A stretch of 64,000 bases of DNA from Streptomyces prunicolor NBRC 13075 (GTDB taxonomy: Bacteria > Actinomycetota > Actinomycetes > Streptomycetales > Streptomycetaceae): assembly GCF_000367365.1 (NCBI RefSeq), contig NZ_BARF01000008.1:62001-126000 (forward strand), in the 5' to 3' direction. Both the position numbers and the translations under genes were made by a program. Below are positions 33,663 to 42,282 of the stretch, one piece after another. Under the pieces are notes generated by a model. That model was not told where the DNA came from and made no database searches. It was given only the letters and a program-made list of their open reading frames with translations. How positions within the stretch are numbered: position 1 is the stretch's first letter; each line of letters opens with the position of its first letter.

Positions 33663-35237
33663 GTGACCGGATTCATCGAAGCGGCCGTGGCTGTGTCCGG
33701 TGCTGTGGCGGCGGCGCTGGCGACGTGGGTGGCGCAGCTTCCGGGCCGGCGACGAGCAGTACAGCGTCTGACGACTGCCCGGACCCGGCTGCGGGAGGCC
33801 GAAGTCGCCCAGCGGGACGCCGAGTTGCGCAACAACGCCGGGACGGCCGCGACGGCCGAGCTCCGCGCCCAGTGGCAGCATCAGCTCGACCAGGCCCGTG
33901 CGGACGCCTCCGGCAACTGGCAGTACGCGCAGCAGGTGATCGGGGAGGTCGAGCACTTCGTGGAGCGGCGCCTGCCCGCCGCGGTCCAGGAGATCCGCGG
34001 TGTCCCGGTGCGGCACGAGCCGGGGCTGCGGCACGGCTCCCTGGAGGGCTCGGAGATCGCGGGATATCTCGCCGTACTCGACACGCTGTTACGGCAGACC
34101 GCGGCGGATGTGCGGCGGCAGGCCGAGGACGCGGCCGGTGCCGGTGTGCGGGTGGCCGCGGAGGAGATCCAGGCCGCGCTGACGCGGGCGCAGCGGGACA
34201 TCGACGCGGCGCTCGACGCCGATGAGGACCAGGGCGCGGGCAGCACCACCCCGCAGGCGCTGGCGAGGATCGACCACGCGGTCACCCTGGCCGGCCACAC
34301 CGTGCAGCGTCTGCGGATCCTCGCCAACTCCTGGCCCGGCGTGCAGCGTGCGAACTGCTCCGTCCTGGAGATCATCGAGAGCGCCCGCGGGCAGATCCCG
34401 CACCTCGACGCCGTCGAGTACGCCTTCCAGTCCGCGACCGACGACGTACTGGTCGAGGGGCTGATCGTCGAACCGGTGATCGTGGCGCTGACGGAGCTGC
34501 TCGACAACGCCACGTCCTACTCGGGGGAGAAGGCCTCCACGTATGTGCAGCGGGTGCGGGCCGGTATCCGCATCACGGTGGAGGACAGCGGCCTGGGTAT
34601 GAGTCCGCTGCAACTGGAGCGGGCGGAGCGCGCGTTGGCCTCGGGCGGTGCGGATGTGACCGCGCTCGCCGAGCCGTTCTCGCTCGGGTTCCTGGTCATC
34701 GGGCGGCTGATCCACCAGTACAACCTGCGCGTGACACTGTCGCCGTCCGCCTCGGGCGGCGTCCGCGCGGATCTGCTGATCCCGGCGGAACGCCTGGCCG
34801 CGGAAGCGGACGAGGACGGTCCCGCCCGCCGCACGGGGGCGGCGCCGTCGGCCGCCCAGCTGCGGACCGTACCGCCTCCGACGTTCCCGGCGGCGGGTAC
34901 GGAGACGTTCCCGGCGGCGGATACGGCGATGGTCCCGGCAGCGGGCGCGGAGACGATCCCGGCTCCGCAGTGGAGCTCCGGTGGGCACGGGCGGCCGACC
35001 CCGGATCCCGTGCACGACGCTCCGGCCGTGCCGTCCTCGCAGGCCGCGGCCGGCCCGGGTCCGGCGCAGGCCCATTCCCTGCCCAAGCGGCAGCCGCGCC
35101 GTGCCCGGCCCCAGGACACGGCACCTCGACAGCACGCGATCAGCGACCCCGAGGCAGTGGCACTCGCCAAGGGGTTCGAACAGCTCAGTCACATCCTGGC
35201 CGAGGGATTCGGCACCGAACACACCACGGAAGGGTGA
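33663..35237 (+). CDS. cvnA: Conservon sensor-kinase-like ATPase CvnA (conservon 2)
   Basis: A 524-aa protein with an N-terminal helix (GFIEAAVAVSGAVAAALATW), a long coiled-coil (residues ~30-230) and a GHKL ATPase domain: N-box LTELLDNATSYSGEKAST near 285, EDSGLGMSPL, and FSLGFLVIGRLIHQYN. There is no H-box. The C-terminal ~140 residues are Pro/Ala-rich, with PAAGTETFPAADTAMVPAAG-type repeats and a basic segment (PKRQPRRARPQ). GTG 33663 begins the membrane helix. It heads the rightward conservon. Confidence 0.9.
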   Translation: MTGFIEAAVAVSGAVAAALATWVAQLPGRRRAVQRLTTARTRLREAEVAQRDAELRNNAGTAATAELRAQWQHQLDQARADASGNWQYAQQVIGEVEHFVERRLPAAVQEIRGVPVRHEPGLRHGSLEGSEIAGYLAVLDTLLRQTAADVRRQAEDAAGAGVRVAAEEIQAALTRAQRDIDAALDADEDQGAGSTTPQALARIDHAVTLAGHTVQRLRILANSWPGVQRANCSVLEIIESARGQIPHLDAVEYAFQSATDDVLVEGLIVEPVIVALTELLDNATSYSGEKASTYVQRVRAGIRITVEDSGLGMSPLQLERAERALASGGADVTALAEPFSLGFLVIGRLIHQYNLRVTLSPSASGGVRADLLIPAERLAAEADEDGPARRTGAAPSAAQLRTVPPPTFPAAGTETFPAADTAMVPAAGAETIPAPQWSSGGHGRPTPDPVHDAPAVPSSQAAAGPGPAQAHSLPKRQPRRARPQDTAPRQHAISDPEAVALAKGFEQLSHILAEGFGTEHTTEG

Positions 35238-35245
35238 CCGCAGGA

Positions 35246-35683
35246 ATGACCGCGTTCCAGCACGCGACGGCCGACACGGCCGACTTGAGCCCCCAACTCA
35301 ACGGCCTGCTGGGGGAAGGCGTGGTCTCCGCCGTGCTCTTCTCGTCCGACGGGCTGCCCCTGGCCTGCGCCGACGGCCTCGGCCGCGAGGCGATCGAGCG
35401 GTCCTGCGCCGTGGTCGCCGGCCTGTACTCCCTCCAGCGCAACTTCGCGGAGTTCTGTCATGTGGCCCCGGGCATGCTTCCCATGTCCCGCGTGCAGACG
35501 ATCGACTTCGGCACGCACACCGTCCTGGTGCTGGCGGCCGGCCACAACAGCGGGCTCGCCCTCGCGGTCGAGGGCGGTGTGGTCCACCCGAACACCCAGC
35601 TCGCGCTGTCGAAGGCCTTGAAGCTGACCAAGGCACTGGAGCCGTTCCTGGCGTCCAGGGATCGCCAACCGCACCGGGCATGA
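35246..35683 (+). CDS. cvnB: Conservon roadblock/LC7 protein CvnB (conservon 2)
   Basis: A 145-aa single roadblock domain of normal length. Segments include LNGLLGEGVVSAVLFSSDGL, GLYSLQRNFAEFCHVAPG and TIDFGTHTVLVLAAGHNSG, and the helix LALSKALKLTKALEPFL closes the fold. It follows cvnA by 8 nt, and its stop overlaps the cvnC start (ATGA). It differs from the double-domain CvnB of conservon 1. Confidence 0.92.
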   Translation: MTAFQHATADTADLSPQLNGLLGEGVVSAVLFSSDGLPLACADGLGREAIERSCAVVAGLYSLQRNFAEFCHVAPGMLPMSRVQTIDFGTHTVLVLAAGHNSGLALAVEGGVVHPNTQLALSKALKLTKALEPFLASRDRQPHRA

Positions 35684-36048
35684 GCCCGGTCTCCGCCGCG
35701 GGTCACTCCCGTCGCGGTGTCGTCCGCTCCCACACGGTCATCGGCGCGGACCCCGCACCGGCGGGCGTCCACGTGGATCTGGCCACTCTGCTGTCGGTCG
35801 ATTCCGAGGCGAAGGGCCGGGGGTTACGGGCCCAGGCCCAGCGGGTCATGGCGCTGTGCGCGCCGGGTGTGCTCTCCGTGGCGGACGTCGCCGCGCATCT
35901 GTACCTGCCGGGAGGCGTCGTCCGCACCCTGGTCGCCGAGTTGGTGGCGAGCGGCCATCTGCTGGCAGCCGATCCCTTCGTTCCCGTGGCACAGCGTCAC
36001 GAGGCCGAATTCCTCGAAAGAGTCCTCCATGGTCTCGAACGCCTTTAG
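35680..36048 (+). CDS. cvnC: Conservon DUF742 protein CvnC (conservon 2)
   Basis: A 122-aa DUF742 protein. The winged-helix-like C-terminal part is AQRVMALCAPGVLSVADVAA, LPGGVVRTLVAELVASGHLL, ending EFLERVLHGLERL. The N-terminal part (RSHTVIGADPAPAGVHVDLA) is the usual variable segment. It overlaps both neighbours in the operon (4 bp with cvnB, 20 bp with cvnD). Confidence 0.9.
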   Translation: MSPVSAAGHSRRGVVRSHTVIGADPAPAGVHVDLATLLSVDSEAKGRGLRAQAQRVMALCAPGVLSVADVAAHLYLPGGVVRTLVAELVASGHLLAADPFVPVAQRHEAEFLERVLHGLERL

Positions 36049-36616
36049 TGCTCCCTATCTGCCGGCCGGAATGCGGTCGGTGAAAATTGTCGTCCTCGGG
36101 CCGTTCGGGGTCGGGAAAACCAGCTATATCGGCGCGATCTCGGAAATCGCGCCGCTGCGTACGGAAGAGCGCCTGACCCGGGCGGGTCAAGTGGTCGACG
36201 AATTGAATGTCGCCACCAAATCGACGACGACCGTCGCTTTGGATTTCGGCAGGCGCACTCTCGGTGGCGGGATCGTCGTCTACCTCTTCGGTGCGCCGGG
36301 GCAGCCGAGATTCGCGGACATGATCCGCTCTCTTCTCGACGGCGCTCTGGGCGGTCTCGTTCTCGTCGACACCCGCCGCATCGAGGAGTCCTTCGAGTCG
36401 ATCGGACTCCTCGAAGAGGCCGACGTCCCCTACGCCATCGCCGTCAACACGTTCGCGGGAGCACCGCTCTACGACGAGGCGGTGCTGCGCGACGCGCTGT
36501 CCCTGCCGCCGGACCGGCCCGTCGTGCACCTCGACGCACGTCATCTCGAATCCGCGAAGACCGGCCTGATCGCCCTGGTCGCGGACATCCTCCGGCCGAT
36601 GAGGAGCGTGACATGA
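36029..36616 (+). CDS. cvnD: Conservon GTP-binding protein CvnD (conservon 2)
   Basis: A 195-aa MglA/Ras-like GTPase. The P-loop is LGPFGVGKTSYIGA, a T-rich switch reads KSTTTVALDFGRRTL, the switch II equivalent is LFGAPGQPRFADM, and NTFAG replaces NKxD. ATG 36029 lies inside the cvnC 3' end; ATG 36071 (MRSVKIVVLG) would give the length seen for CvnD of conservon 1. It ends in ATGA with the P450 start. Confidence 0.92.
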   Translation: MVSNAFSAPYLPAGMRSVKIVVLGPFGVGKTSYIGAISEIAPLRTEERLTRAGQVVDELNVATKSTTTVALDFGRRTLGGGIVVYLFGAPGQPRFADMIRSLLDGALGGLVLVDTRRIEESFESIGLLEEADVPYAIAVNTFAGAPLYDEAVLRDALSLPPDRPVVHLDARHLESAKTGLIALVADILRPMRSVT

Positions 36617-37869
36617 ACACCTATCACCCCGTACCGCGGCTGTTCGGCGACGACTTCCGCGAGCGCCCGCACGAGGCCTACGACCGGTTGCGGGCCGCCG
36701 GACCGGTGGCCTGGGCCGAGATCGCCGAGGGCGTGCACGCCCTGGTGGTCACGAGCTGGACCACCGCCCGCGCACTCCTCGCCGACCCCGACTTCAGCAG
36801 GGACCCGGCGCACTGGAGCGCGGTCGCGGACAACCGCATCCCCGCCGAACTCGCGTACATGGTCATTCCCGGCGTCCAGCGTGCCGAGGGTCGCGTCCAC
36901 GAGCGCTTGCGGCGGGCGCTGGAGGAGTGCCTCGCCGGGATCGACGCGCACGAGACACGGGCCCGCGTGCAACGGGACTCCCGCATGCTCATCCAGCGCT
37001 TCGCCGCCCGCGGCCACGCGGACCTGATGCGGGAGTACGCGGAGCCGGTCGTCGCCCTCGCCTTCACCGAACTGCTGGGCTGCCCACCCGAGACAGCCGA
37101 CTCCCTGCGCGACGCGGTGCACGCCCTCACCGCCGCGGAACCCGACGCCACGCTGGGCTGGACCGACCTCGCCGACATTCTCCGGGACACGATCCGGACG
37201 AAGAAGAAGACCCCGGGTACGGATCTGACGTCGTTCCTGCTGGCCCATCCCGCCGCCCTCAGCGAGGAGGAGACGGTCGGCCAGCTCGCGTCGCTGATCG
37301 TCCTGGGCGCCGCGCCCACTGCCGCCTGGATCGGATCCACCCTGCACGCCCTGCTGACCGAGCCCGCCTACGCGAGCCAGTTGGTCGGCGGCGCGGTGAC
37401 CCTGCGCACCGCCCTGAACGAGACCCTGTCCGCGCGCTGCCCGGTGGCGAACTCCTCGGTGCACTACGCACGCCGGCCCAAGACCGTGCACGGTGTGCGG
37501 GTCCCCCAGGGAGTGCCGGTCCTGATCAGTCACGCGGCCACCGGGCTGGACCCCGGGCGCCCGGGACGGGGCGACGCGCTGGATCGCAGCCATCTCGCGT
37601 GGTCGGCCGGAATTCACCATTGCCCGGCTCCGGGTCTGGCCACCTCGATCGCGGAGGCCGCGATCGAGAATGCTGTCGACGCGCTGTGGGATCTCAGTGC
37701 CCCGATTTCCACCGTCGCCGGCAAGCACGGCCCATTCATGCATTGCCCCGCCCATGTCGGCGTTTTCTTCTCTCCTCCGCAGGAGCATGGGCTCGAAGAC
37801 GAACAAGAAGACGAACAAGGTGTGCGGACTCGTCGTAGCGGGATGAATACGCCCGGTAGGGTGTTATAG
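36613..37869 (+). CDS. Conservon-linked cytochrome P450 with degenerate K-helix
   Basis: A 418-aa P450-fold protein ending conservon 2. The heme loop LAWSAGIHHCPAPGLATSIA keeps the Cys but has Trp for the usual Phe and Ala at the Gly position. The K-helix reads ALNETLSARCPVANSSVHYA, so ExxR is ExxS. The I-helix (LGAAPTAAWIGSTLHAL) lacks the acid-alcohol pair. It resembles the CYP157-like protein of conservon 1. A very acidic low-complexity tail (EHGLEDEQEDEQG) precedes the stop. The start overlaps the cvnD stop (ATGA). Confidence 0.88.
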   Translation: MNTYHPVPRLFGDDFRERPHEAYDRLRAAGPVAWAEIAEGVHALVVTSWTTARALLADPDFSRDPAHWSAVADNRIPAELAYMVIPGVQRAEGRVHERLRRALEECLAGIDAHETRARVQRDSRMLIQRFAARGHADLMREYAEPVVALAFTELLGCPPETADSLRDAVHALTAAEPDATLGWTDLADILRDTIRTKKKTPGTDLTSFLLAHPAALSEEETVGQLASLIVLGAAPTAAWIGSTLHALLTEPAYASQLVGGAVTLRTALNETLSARCPVANSSVHYARRPKTVHGVRVPQGVPVLISHAATGLDPGRPGRGDALDRSHLAWSAGIHHCPAPGLATSIAEAAIENAVDALWDLSAPISTVAGKHGPFMHCPAHVGVFFSPPQEHGLEDEQEDEQGVRTRRSGMNTPGRVL

Positions 37870-37891
37870 AGAAAGGGTGGTGTTTGCCTCG

Positions 37892-39766
37892 ATGATCGGC
37901 CTTCGGCAGCTTGTGAACATACCGGAGCTCGGGCTTGGCGCATGTTCCGGCGGTATCGCCGACCGAGAGGTCCAGTCCGTACGCCTTCTGTCCGATACCG
38001 ACTGGATAGGGGAGAATATCCAGAGGGTGTTAATAGCCTCCGATATCGGTTTTCTGGGGGACACTGATCGCCTGTTCTCCACCCTCGCTTCCCGTCACGC
38101 GGCCGGCCTGGTCGTCACCAGCGCGCTCCCCGACGACGACTCCCTGAACGCGGTCCGGGCCGGCGCCGCTCACTACAAGGTGCCGCTGCTGGCCTCCAAC
38201 CGGACGCTGCACCAGTGGAAGACCAACCTGGCCGGCCTGGTCACCGAGATGAGCGCCGCCGCCGTCCATCAGCACGTCGCCCGGCTCAGCTCACTCTTCG
38301 ACCAACTCCGCGCACCCGCCGCCGACATGGTCCAGAGCATTGCCGACCTGCTCTCGCGGGAACTCGCGGCGGAGGTCGTCATCGGCTCACGCGGGGAGAT
38401 CCTCGCGGCGGCTCCGGCGACGGCACCGATCGCCCTGGCCTCCGTGCTGACGAACCCGGACCGCCGGCAACTCACCACCCCCGCCGGTCTGTTCGCCCGT
38501 GTCGAATCCATCGGAGACAGCGAGCAATTCCTCGCGGTCGCGCTCAAGGACCCCTTCGGGCACAGCGAACGAGCACTCGTCGTCCATGCGGCGAACGCGC
38601 TCGCCCTGGCGCTGGCACCGTCGGGACGGATCGGCGAGCCGGACTTCCGACAGGCCCTCACCGAGATCCGGCTGTCGGTGTTCCAGCTCCTGATGACCGG
38701 TCATGTCACCGACGCCCAGCGCGTCATGGCCGGAGTGTCGCCGGGCCTGCTGGACAGCGAAGAGGCGCGGGTCTTCATCATCAACTGCGGCTCCGCACAC
38801 CGCGACCGGGTCCTCGCGGAGGTGGAGAAGGACCTCGGCGACACCGCGCTCCCGGTCCGCTGTCCCGCCTACCCCGAGCACATCATCAGCATCGTTCCCG
38901 TGAACTCCGGGCATGACCCCGAGCAGGACATCGGCCGGCTTCTCACCACTTTCGACGGCGCCCGGGTCAGCGTCGGCGGCAGCAGCCGTTACCCGATGGC
39001 GAACGTGGGAGCCGCCTACTCGGAGGCGCTGGAAGCGCTCGGCCGCACCGAGTACCGGGCCGAGAAGATGATCGTGAACAGGACGAAGGTGCTCGGTCTC
39101 GCCGATATCCTCCCGGCCGATCTCGCCCGGGCCTGGGCGAGCAGGGTGCTGGACCCCGTCCTGACCGCGACCGGCGGTATGCAGATCCTCAGTTCCGTGG
39201 CCATGGCCCTGGAGTTCAAGACCACCAAGGCGTCCCGCATCATCCGGATCCACCGCAACACGCTCCAGCGCCGCGTCGCGAAGGTCTTCGCCGATCTCGG
39301 CTTCGTCCCCGAACGCACCCTCGACCGCATCGTCGTCTCCCTGGCGATCCAGATCGTCGCCACCCACGGCGCCGACCCGTCGCCGTACCGCCAGGTCTCG
39401 CTCGACGACGTCCTCGGCGTGGCCCCCGTCCGGGCCTGGGCCGAGAAGTTCCTGCGCCCCCTGGCGACGGACAGCCGCGACCTCCTGCAGACCGTACGTG
39501 CCTGGGTGCTCGCCGAATTCGACTCCGACGCGGCCGGAAGCCGGCTCCACGTCAGCGACCGCACCGTCCGCTGGCGCGTCCAGGCGGCGGAGACGCTCAT
39601 GGAGCGGGACCTGATCACGATCTGGCCCCCGATCGACGAAGACCCGGGAGAGCAACGCCTCAGCGGAATCCGGCCGTTGACCGTGGCGCTCCACGTGACC
39701 ACCCCGCTCGGCGGTGCCCGCCCGCCATTGACGGATCCGGCGGCGCCGCCTGCGCAGCAGCGTTGA
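37892..39766 (+). CDS. PucR-type helix-turn-helix regulator
   Basis: A 624-aa regulator. The N-terminus MIGLRQLVNIPELGLGACSG fits the PucR purine-catabolism-regulator domain, which spans ~1-125. A middle region (residues ~150-400) resembles the GAF/GGDEF-like PucR core. Two C-terminal helix-turn-helix segments are visible: TKASRIIRIHRNTLQRRVAK near 445 and SRLHVSDRTVRWRVQAAETL near 555. ATG 37892 matches the family N-terminus; GTG codons at 37877 and 37880 are alternatives nearer the GAAAGG site. It follows conservon 2 by 22 bp and may regulate it or the convergent TrpA-like gene. Confidence 0.8.
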   Translation: MIGLRQLVNIPELGLGACSGGIADREVQSVRLLSDTDWIGENIQRVLIASDIGFLGDTDRLFSTLASRHAAGLVVTSALPDDDSLNAVRAGAAHYKVPLLASNRTLHQWKTNLAGLVTEMSAAAVHQHVARLSSLFDQLRAPAADMVQSIADLLSRELAAEVVIGSRGEILAAAPATAPIALASVLTNPDRRQLTTPAGLFARVESIGDSEQFLAVALKDPFGHSERALVVHAANALALALAPSGRIGEPDFRQALTEIRLSVFQLLMTGHVTDAQRVMAGVSPGLLDSEEARVFIINCGSAHRDRVLAEVEKDLGDTALPVRCPAYPEHIISIVPVNSGHDPEQDIGRLLTTFDGARVSVGGSSRYPMANVGAAYSEALEALGRTEYRAEKMIVNRTKVLGLADILPADLARAWASRVLDPVLTATGGMQILSSVAMALEFKTTKASRIIRIHRNTLQRRVAKVFADLGFVPERTLDRIVVSLAIQIVATHGADPSPYRQVSLDDVLGVAPVRAWAEKFLRPLATDSRDLLQTVRAWVLAEFDSDAAGSRLHVSDRTVRWRVQAAETLMERDLITIWPPIDEDPGEQRLSGIRPLTVALHVTTPLGGARPPLTDPAAPPAQQR

Positions 39767-39780
39767 GAGGTGAGGCGGGG

Positions 39781-40647
39781 TCAGGTCGCGGGCGGCCGGG
39801 CGCGGCGGACGCCCTCCGCGAAGTCGCGGGCGGCCTCGGCGGCGGTGACGGCCGCCGCTCCGGGCTGGGCGTGCATCCGGCGGATCACGGCGGATCCGAC
39901 GATCACGGAGTCGGCGTAGGCGGAGGCCTGCGCGGCCTGGTCGGGGGTGCCGATGCCGATGCCGACCGCCACGGGCAGGCCGGTGAGGGTGCGCACCCGC
40001 CGTACCAGGTGCGGCAGGTAGGGACTGAGCGGGCGCCGGGCGCCGGTCAACCCGGGTGTGGCGGGGACGTGGATCAGACCGCTGGTGACGGAGCCGAGCG
40101 CGGCCAGGTGCGCGTCGGAGGCGCGCGGCGGGATCAGGGTGCTGGTGTGCAGACCCGCCGCGCGGGCGGCCCGCTGCCAGGTCGAGGCCGCGGTGCCGGT
40201 GCCGGTGCCGGTCTCGGTCTCGGTCTCGGGGAGATCGGGGACGAGCACGCCCGACACACCGGCGGCCGCCAGTTCCTCCGCGAAGGCGCGGGGCCCGTAG
40301 ACCTCGATCGGTTTCCAGTACGACATGGCCAGCACCGCAGTGGTACCGGCGGCGGTCAGCTCGGTCGCGGCGTCGAACAGGTCGCGCATACGGAAGCCCG
40401 CGTCGAGGGCCTGCGCGGCGGCCCGCCGGATCACCGGGCCGTCGAGCACCGGGTCGGTGTGCGGAACGCCCAGCTGCAGTACGTCGGCGTGCTTGGCCAT
40501 CAGGTGCAGGGCGTCCAGACCGGCCGCGCGGGTGGGGTAGCCGACGGGCAAGTAGAGCCCGAGCGCGGCCCGTTGCTCGGCGCGGCTCCTGGCGAGGGCG
40601 TGGTCGAGGCCGGCGGCGGACCAGGACGGCGGTGTGGACGTGGTCAT
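39781..40647 (-). CDS. Tryptophan synthase alpha-like protein with the catalytic Glu replaced
   Basis: A 288-aa TrpA-fold protein, family-typical in length. It keeps LYLPVGYP, the second catalytic Asp (DPVLDGPVIRRA), the Tyr of MSYWKPI, a GLTGAR loop and phosphate-site segments GIGTPDQ and GSAVIRR. At the position of the essential TrpA Glu49 (LELG in enteric enzymes) it reads VLQLGVPHTDP, so Glu is Gln. A repeat-encoded ETETETGTGTGT insert follows DLP. No trpB is nearby, so it is unlikely to be the housekeeping enzyme. ATG 40647 has GAGAGG 6 nt upstream. It is co-directional with the ATP-grasp-like gene. Confidence 0.85.
   Translation of the reverse strand: MTTSTPPSWSAAGLDHALARSRAEQRAALGLYLPVGYPTRAAGLDALHLMAKHADVLQLGVPHTDPVLDGPVIRRAAAQALDAGFRMRDLFDAATELTAAGTTAVLAMSYWKPIEVYGPRAFAEELAAAGVSGVLVPDLPETETETGTGTGTAASTWQRAARAAGLHTSTLIPPRASDAHLAALGSVTSGLIHVPATPGLTGARRPLSPYLPHLVRRVRTLTGLPVAVGIGIGTPDQAAQASAYADSVIVGSAVIRRMHAQPGAAAVTAAEAARDFAEGVRRARPPAT
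40192..40227 (-). repeat. Hexanucleotide repeat within the TrpA-like gene
   Basis: Three GGTGCC units are followed by three GGTCTC units. Read on the coding strand they give the alternating ET/GT insert of the TrpA-like protein. The insert follows strand 4 of the barrel, in a surface loop. Confidence 0.8.
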
Positions 40648-40725
40648 GGGTGCCTCTCCGACGACGGGACGGGGGACGGGGGACAAAAGGGGGAGGGCGG
40701 AGAGGGAAGGGGGCTTCCTGCCGGG

Positions 40726-42015
40726 TCACGGCCGGTCCGCCGGGAAGAGGCCCTCGCGTTCCAGGGCACGGAGCACGCGGTAGTCCGCCTCGACGGCCCG
40801 GGGCTCGCCGCCGCTGAGCACCACCTCGGCACCGATCGGCGTGTCGGTGGCCGAAGCCCCGGCCCGCAGACCGGTGCTCACCGCGACGACGGTGGGCAGC
40901 CCGCGCAGAACGCGCCCCAGCGACGGATCGACCCCGCCGGCGCGCGGGCGGAAGTGGACCCGTACGACGTGCCGGCCGGTCGGTGCGGGGACGGGTCGGC
41001 CCGGAGCGGGGGCGAGCACCGCGTCCAGGGCGTCGGCGAAACGGTCGCGTCCGGTGGCCGCCCGCAGCGCGTCGTCGGCCAGCGACGCTCCGGGCACGGC
41101 CAGCGCGCCCACCAGGACGGGCGTCCGGCCCGCGCCGAAGGCGACGCGACTGGAGACCGGGCCGCACACCACCCCGAGCGTGTCGAGCACGCGCAGCGTG
41201 TACCGCGTCAGGGCCCGGGTGAGCAGTGCGTGCCGGTCGAGGAGGTCGGTGCGGGCCGGGAGTCCGTCGGGCGTGTGGGTCCGCGCCCACAGGTCGGTGA
41301 CGGTGTGCTCCGGCAGTCCGTCCAGGCCGATCCGGGTGACGGTGTTGACGACGAACTCGCGGCCGGGCGGACGCTCGGACAGGACCAGGTGGTGGTCGTC
41401 GGAGTGGCGGGCGACCGCCCGGCGCATGGCGGGCCAGGCGGAGCCGATCCCGGACGCGTGCGAGCACACCACCGCCTCGACGGGCACTCCGGCCGCGGCC
41501 GGAGCCAGGAGGTAGTCGCCCAGCGGGTGTTCCGCCGCCCAGCGCAGGGCCTCGGCCAGGCTCGTGGTGCGTACGCCGCGCAGGGCGGGGACACCTGCCC
41601 GGGCCAGCGCGGCGGCCTGCACACCGTGGTCCCGGCGCAGCGGCGCGGCGCCGGGATCGCTGCCCGGCACGCCAAGGTGCCAGGCGATCCGCTCGGCCAG
41701 CTCGATGCCCGCCGCGCTTCCGGCGACGACGGCGGACACGTCCAGGGCGCGCAACGCCTTGACCGTCTGCCGCAGCGAGCCGCGGTGCTCGACCGTACGC
41801 ACGTAGGGTCCGTCCGCCCGTACGGCGTGGACGGACGGGATCGGGCGCGGCACGGGGTGGACGGCCACGGGCTGCCGGCCCTGGCGGAGCAGGGCCGTCG
41901 CGTAGCCGCAGTCGTCGTCCGGGGCCACGACCGCCGCGGTGCCGGGCCCGGCCGTGACGCGAGGGCCGGCCGAGGTGCGGGTGGACACCTCGAACGCGGC
42001 GCAGAACAGGGCCAT
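40726..42015 (-). CDS. ATP-grasp-fold-like protein, catalytically degenerate
   Basis: A 429-aa protein whose layout resembles actinobacterial ATP-grasp ligases: an N-terminal Rossmann-like part (AVVAPDDDCGYATALLRQG), a LRRDHGVQAAALARAGVPAL segment matching the usual RDK..M...L..AGVP, and a C-terminal FVVNTVTRIGLDGLPEHTVT then TDLWARTH. The ATP-binding Lys strand (normally VVKP) reads YLLAPAAAG, and the metal-ligand E.N/R.GG segment reads PVLVGALAVPGAS. ATP chemistry is therefore unlikely as drawn. ATG 42015 has GGGAG 6 nt upstream. It heads a two-gene unit with the TrpA-like gene (78-bp gap). Family assignment is tentative. Confidence 0.55.
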   Translation of the reverse strand: MALFCAAFEVSTRTSAGPRVTAGPGTAAVVAPDDDCGYATALLRQGRQPVAVHPVPRPIPSVHAVRADGPYVRTVEHRGSLRQTVKALRALDVSAVVAGSAAGIELAERIAWHLGVPGSDPGAAPLRRDHGVQAAALARAGVPALRGVRTTSLAEALRWAAEHPLGDYLLAPAAAGVPVEAVVCSHASGIGSAWPAMRRAVARHSDDHHLVLSERPPGREFVVNTVTRIGLDGLPEHTVTDLWARTHTPDGLPARTDLLDRHALLTRALTRYTLRVLDTLGVVCGPVSSRVAFGAGRTPVLVGALAVPGASLADDALRAATGRDRFADALDAVLAPAPGRPVPAPTGRHVVRVHFRPRAGGVDPSLGRVLRGLPTVVAVSTGLRAGASATDTPIGAEVVLSGGEPRAVEADYRVLRALEREGLFPADRP

Positions 42016-42091
42016 CAGGGCTCCCGAGCAGAGGAAACGAAGTGACCGGAGCGGGGCGCACGGTGCCGCGTCCGCTCCGGGCGGGAGATCA

Positions 42092-42129
42092 CCACGGCCC
42101 GGACGCGGTGCGTTGCGTCCGGGCCGTGG
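42092..42129 (-). promoter_or_regulatory. Strong hairpin in the leader of the ATP-grasp-like gene
   Basis: A perfect 15-bp stem (42092-42106 with 42115-42129) with an 8-nt loop lies about 75 nt upstream of the ATG at 42015. There is no U-tract. It may be a leader attenuator or terminator for read-through from the 98-aa gene upstream. Confidence 0.6.
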
Positions 42130-42282
42130 GAGTTGCGGGGAGCCGTAAGGGAGGTACGACTCCCCGCCCGACCGAGGTCCGCGCGGATGGGATGCGCGCG
42201 GTCGAGCCGCTGACACGGCTCGCCTCGGTCCCCGGCCGACCCCCGTATGGTCGCCCCCGGCCGGGAGTCAGGAGTAAGAGAT

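Noticed and set aside
39781..42015. A tryptophan biosynthesis operon
   Set aside because: There is no trpB, trpC or other trp gene, and the TrpA-like protein has lost the catalytic Glu.
38387..42061. A 1224-codon open frame on the minus strand across the PucR, TrpA-like and ATP-grasp-like genes
   Set aside because: Its composition is Arg/Pro/Gly/Ala-biased, typical of a GC-rich shadow frame, and it crosses genes with clear domains on both strands.
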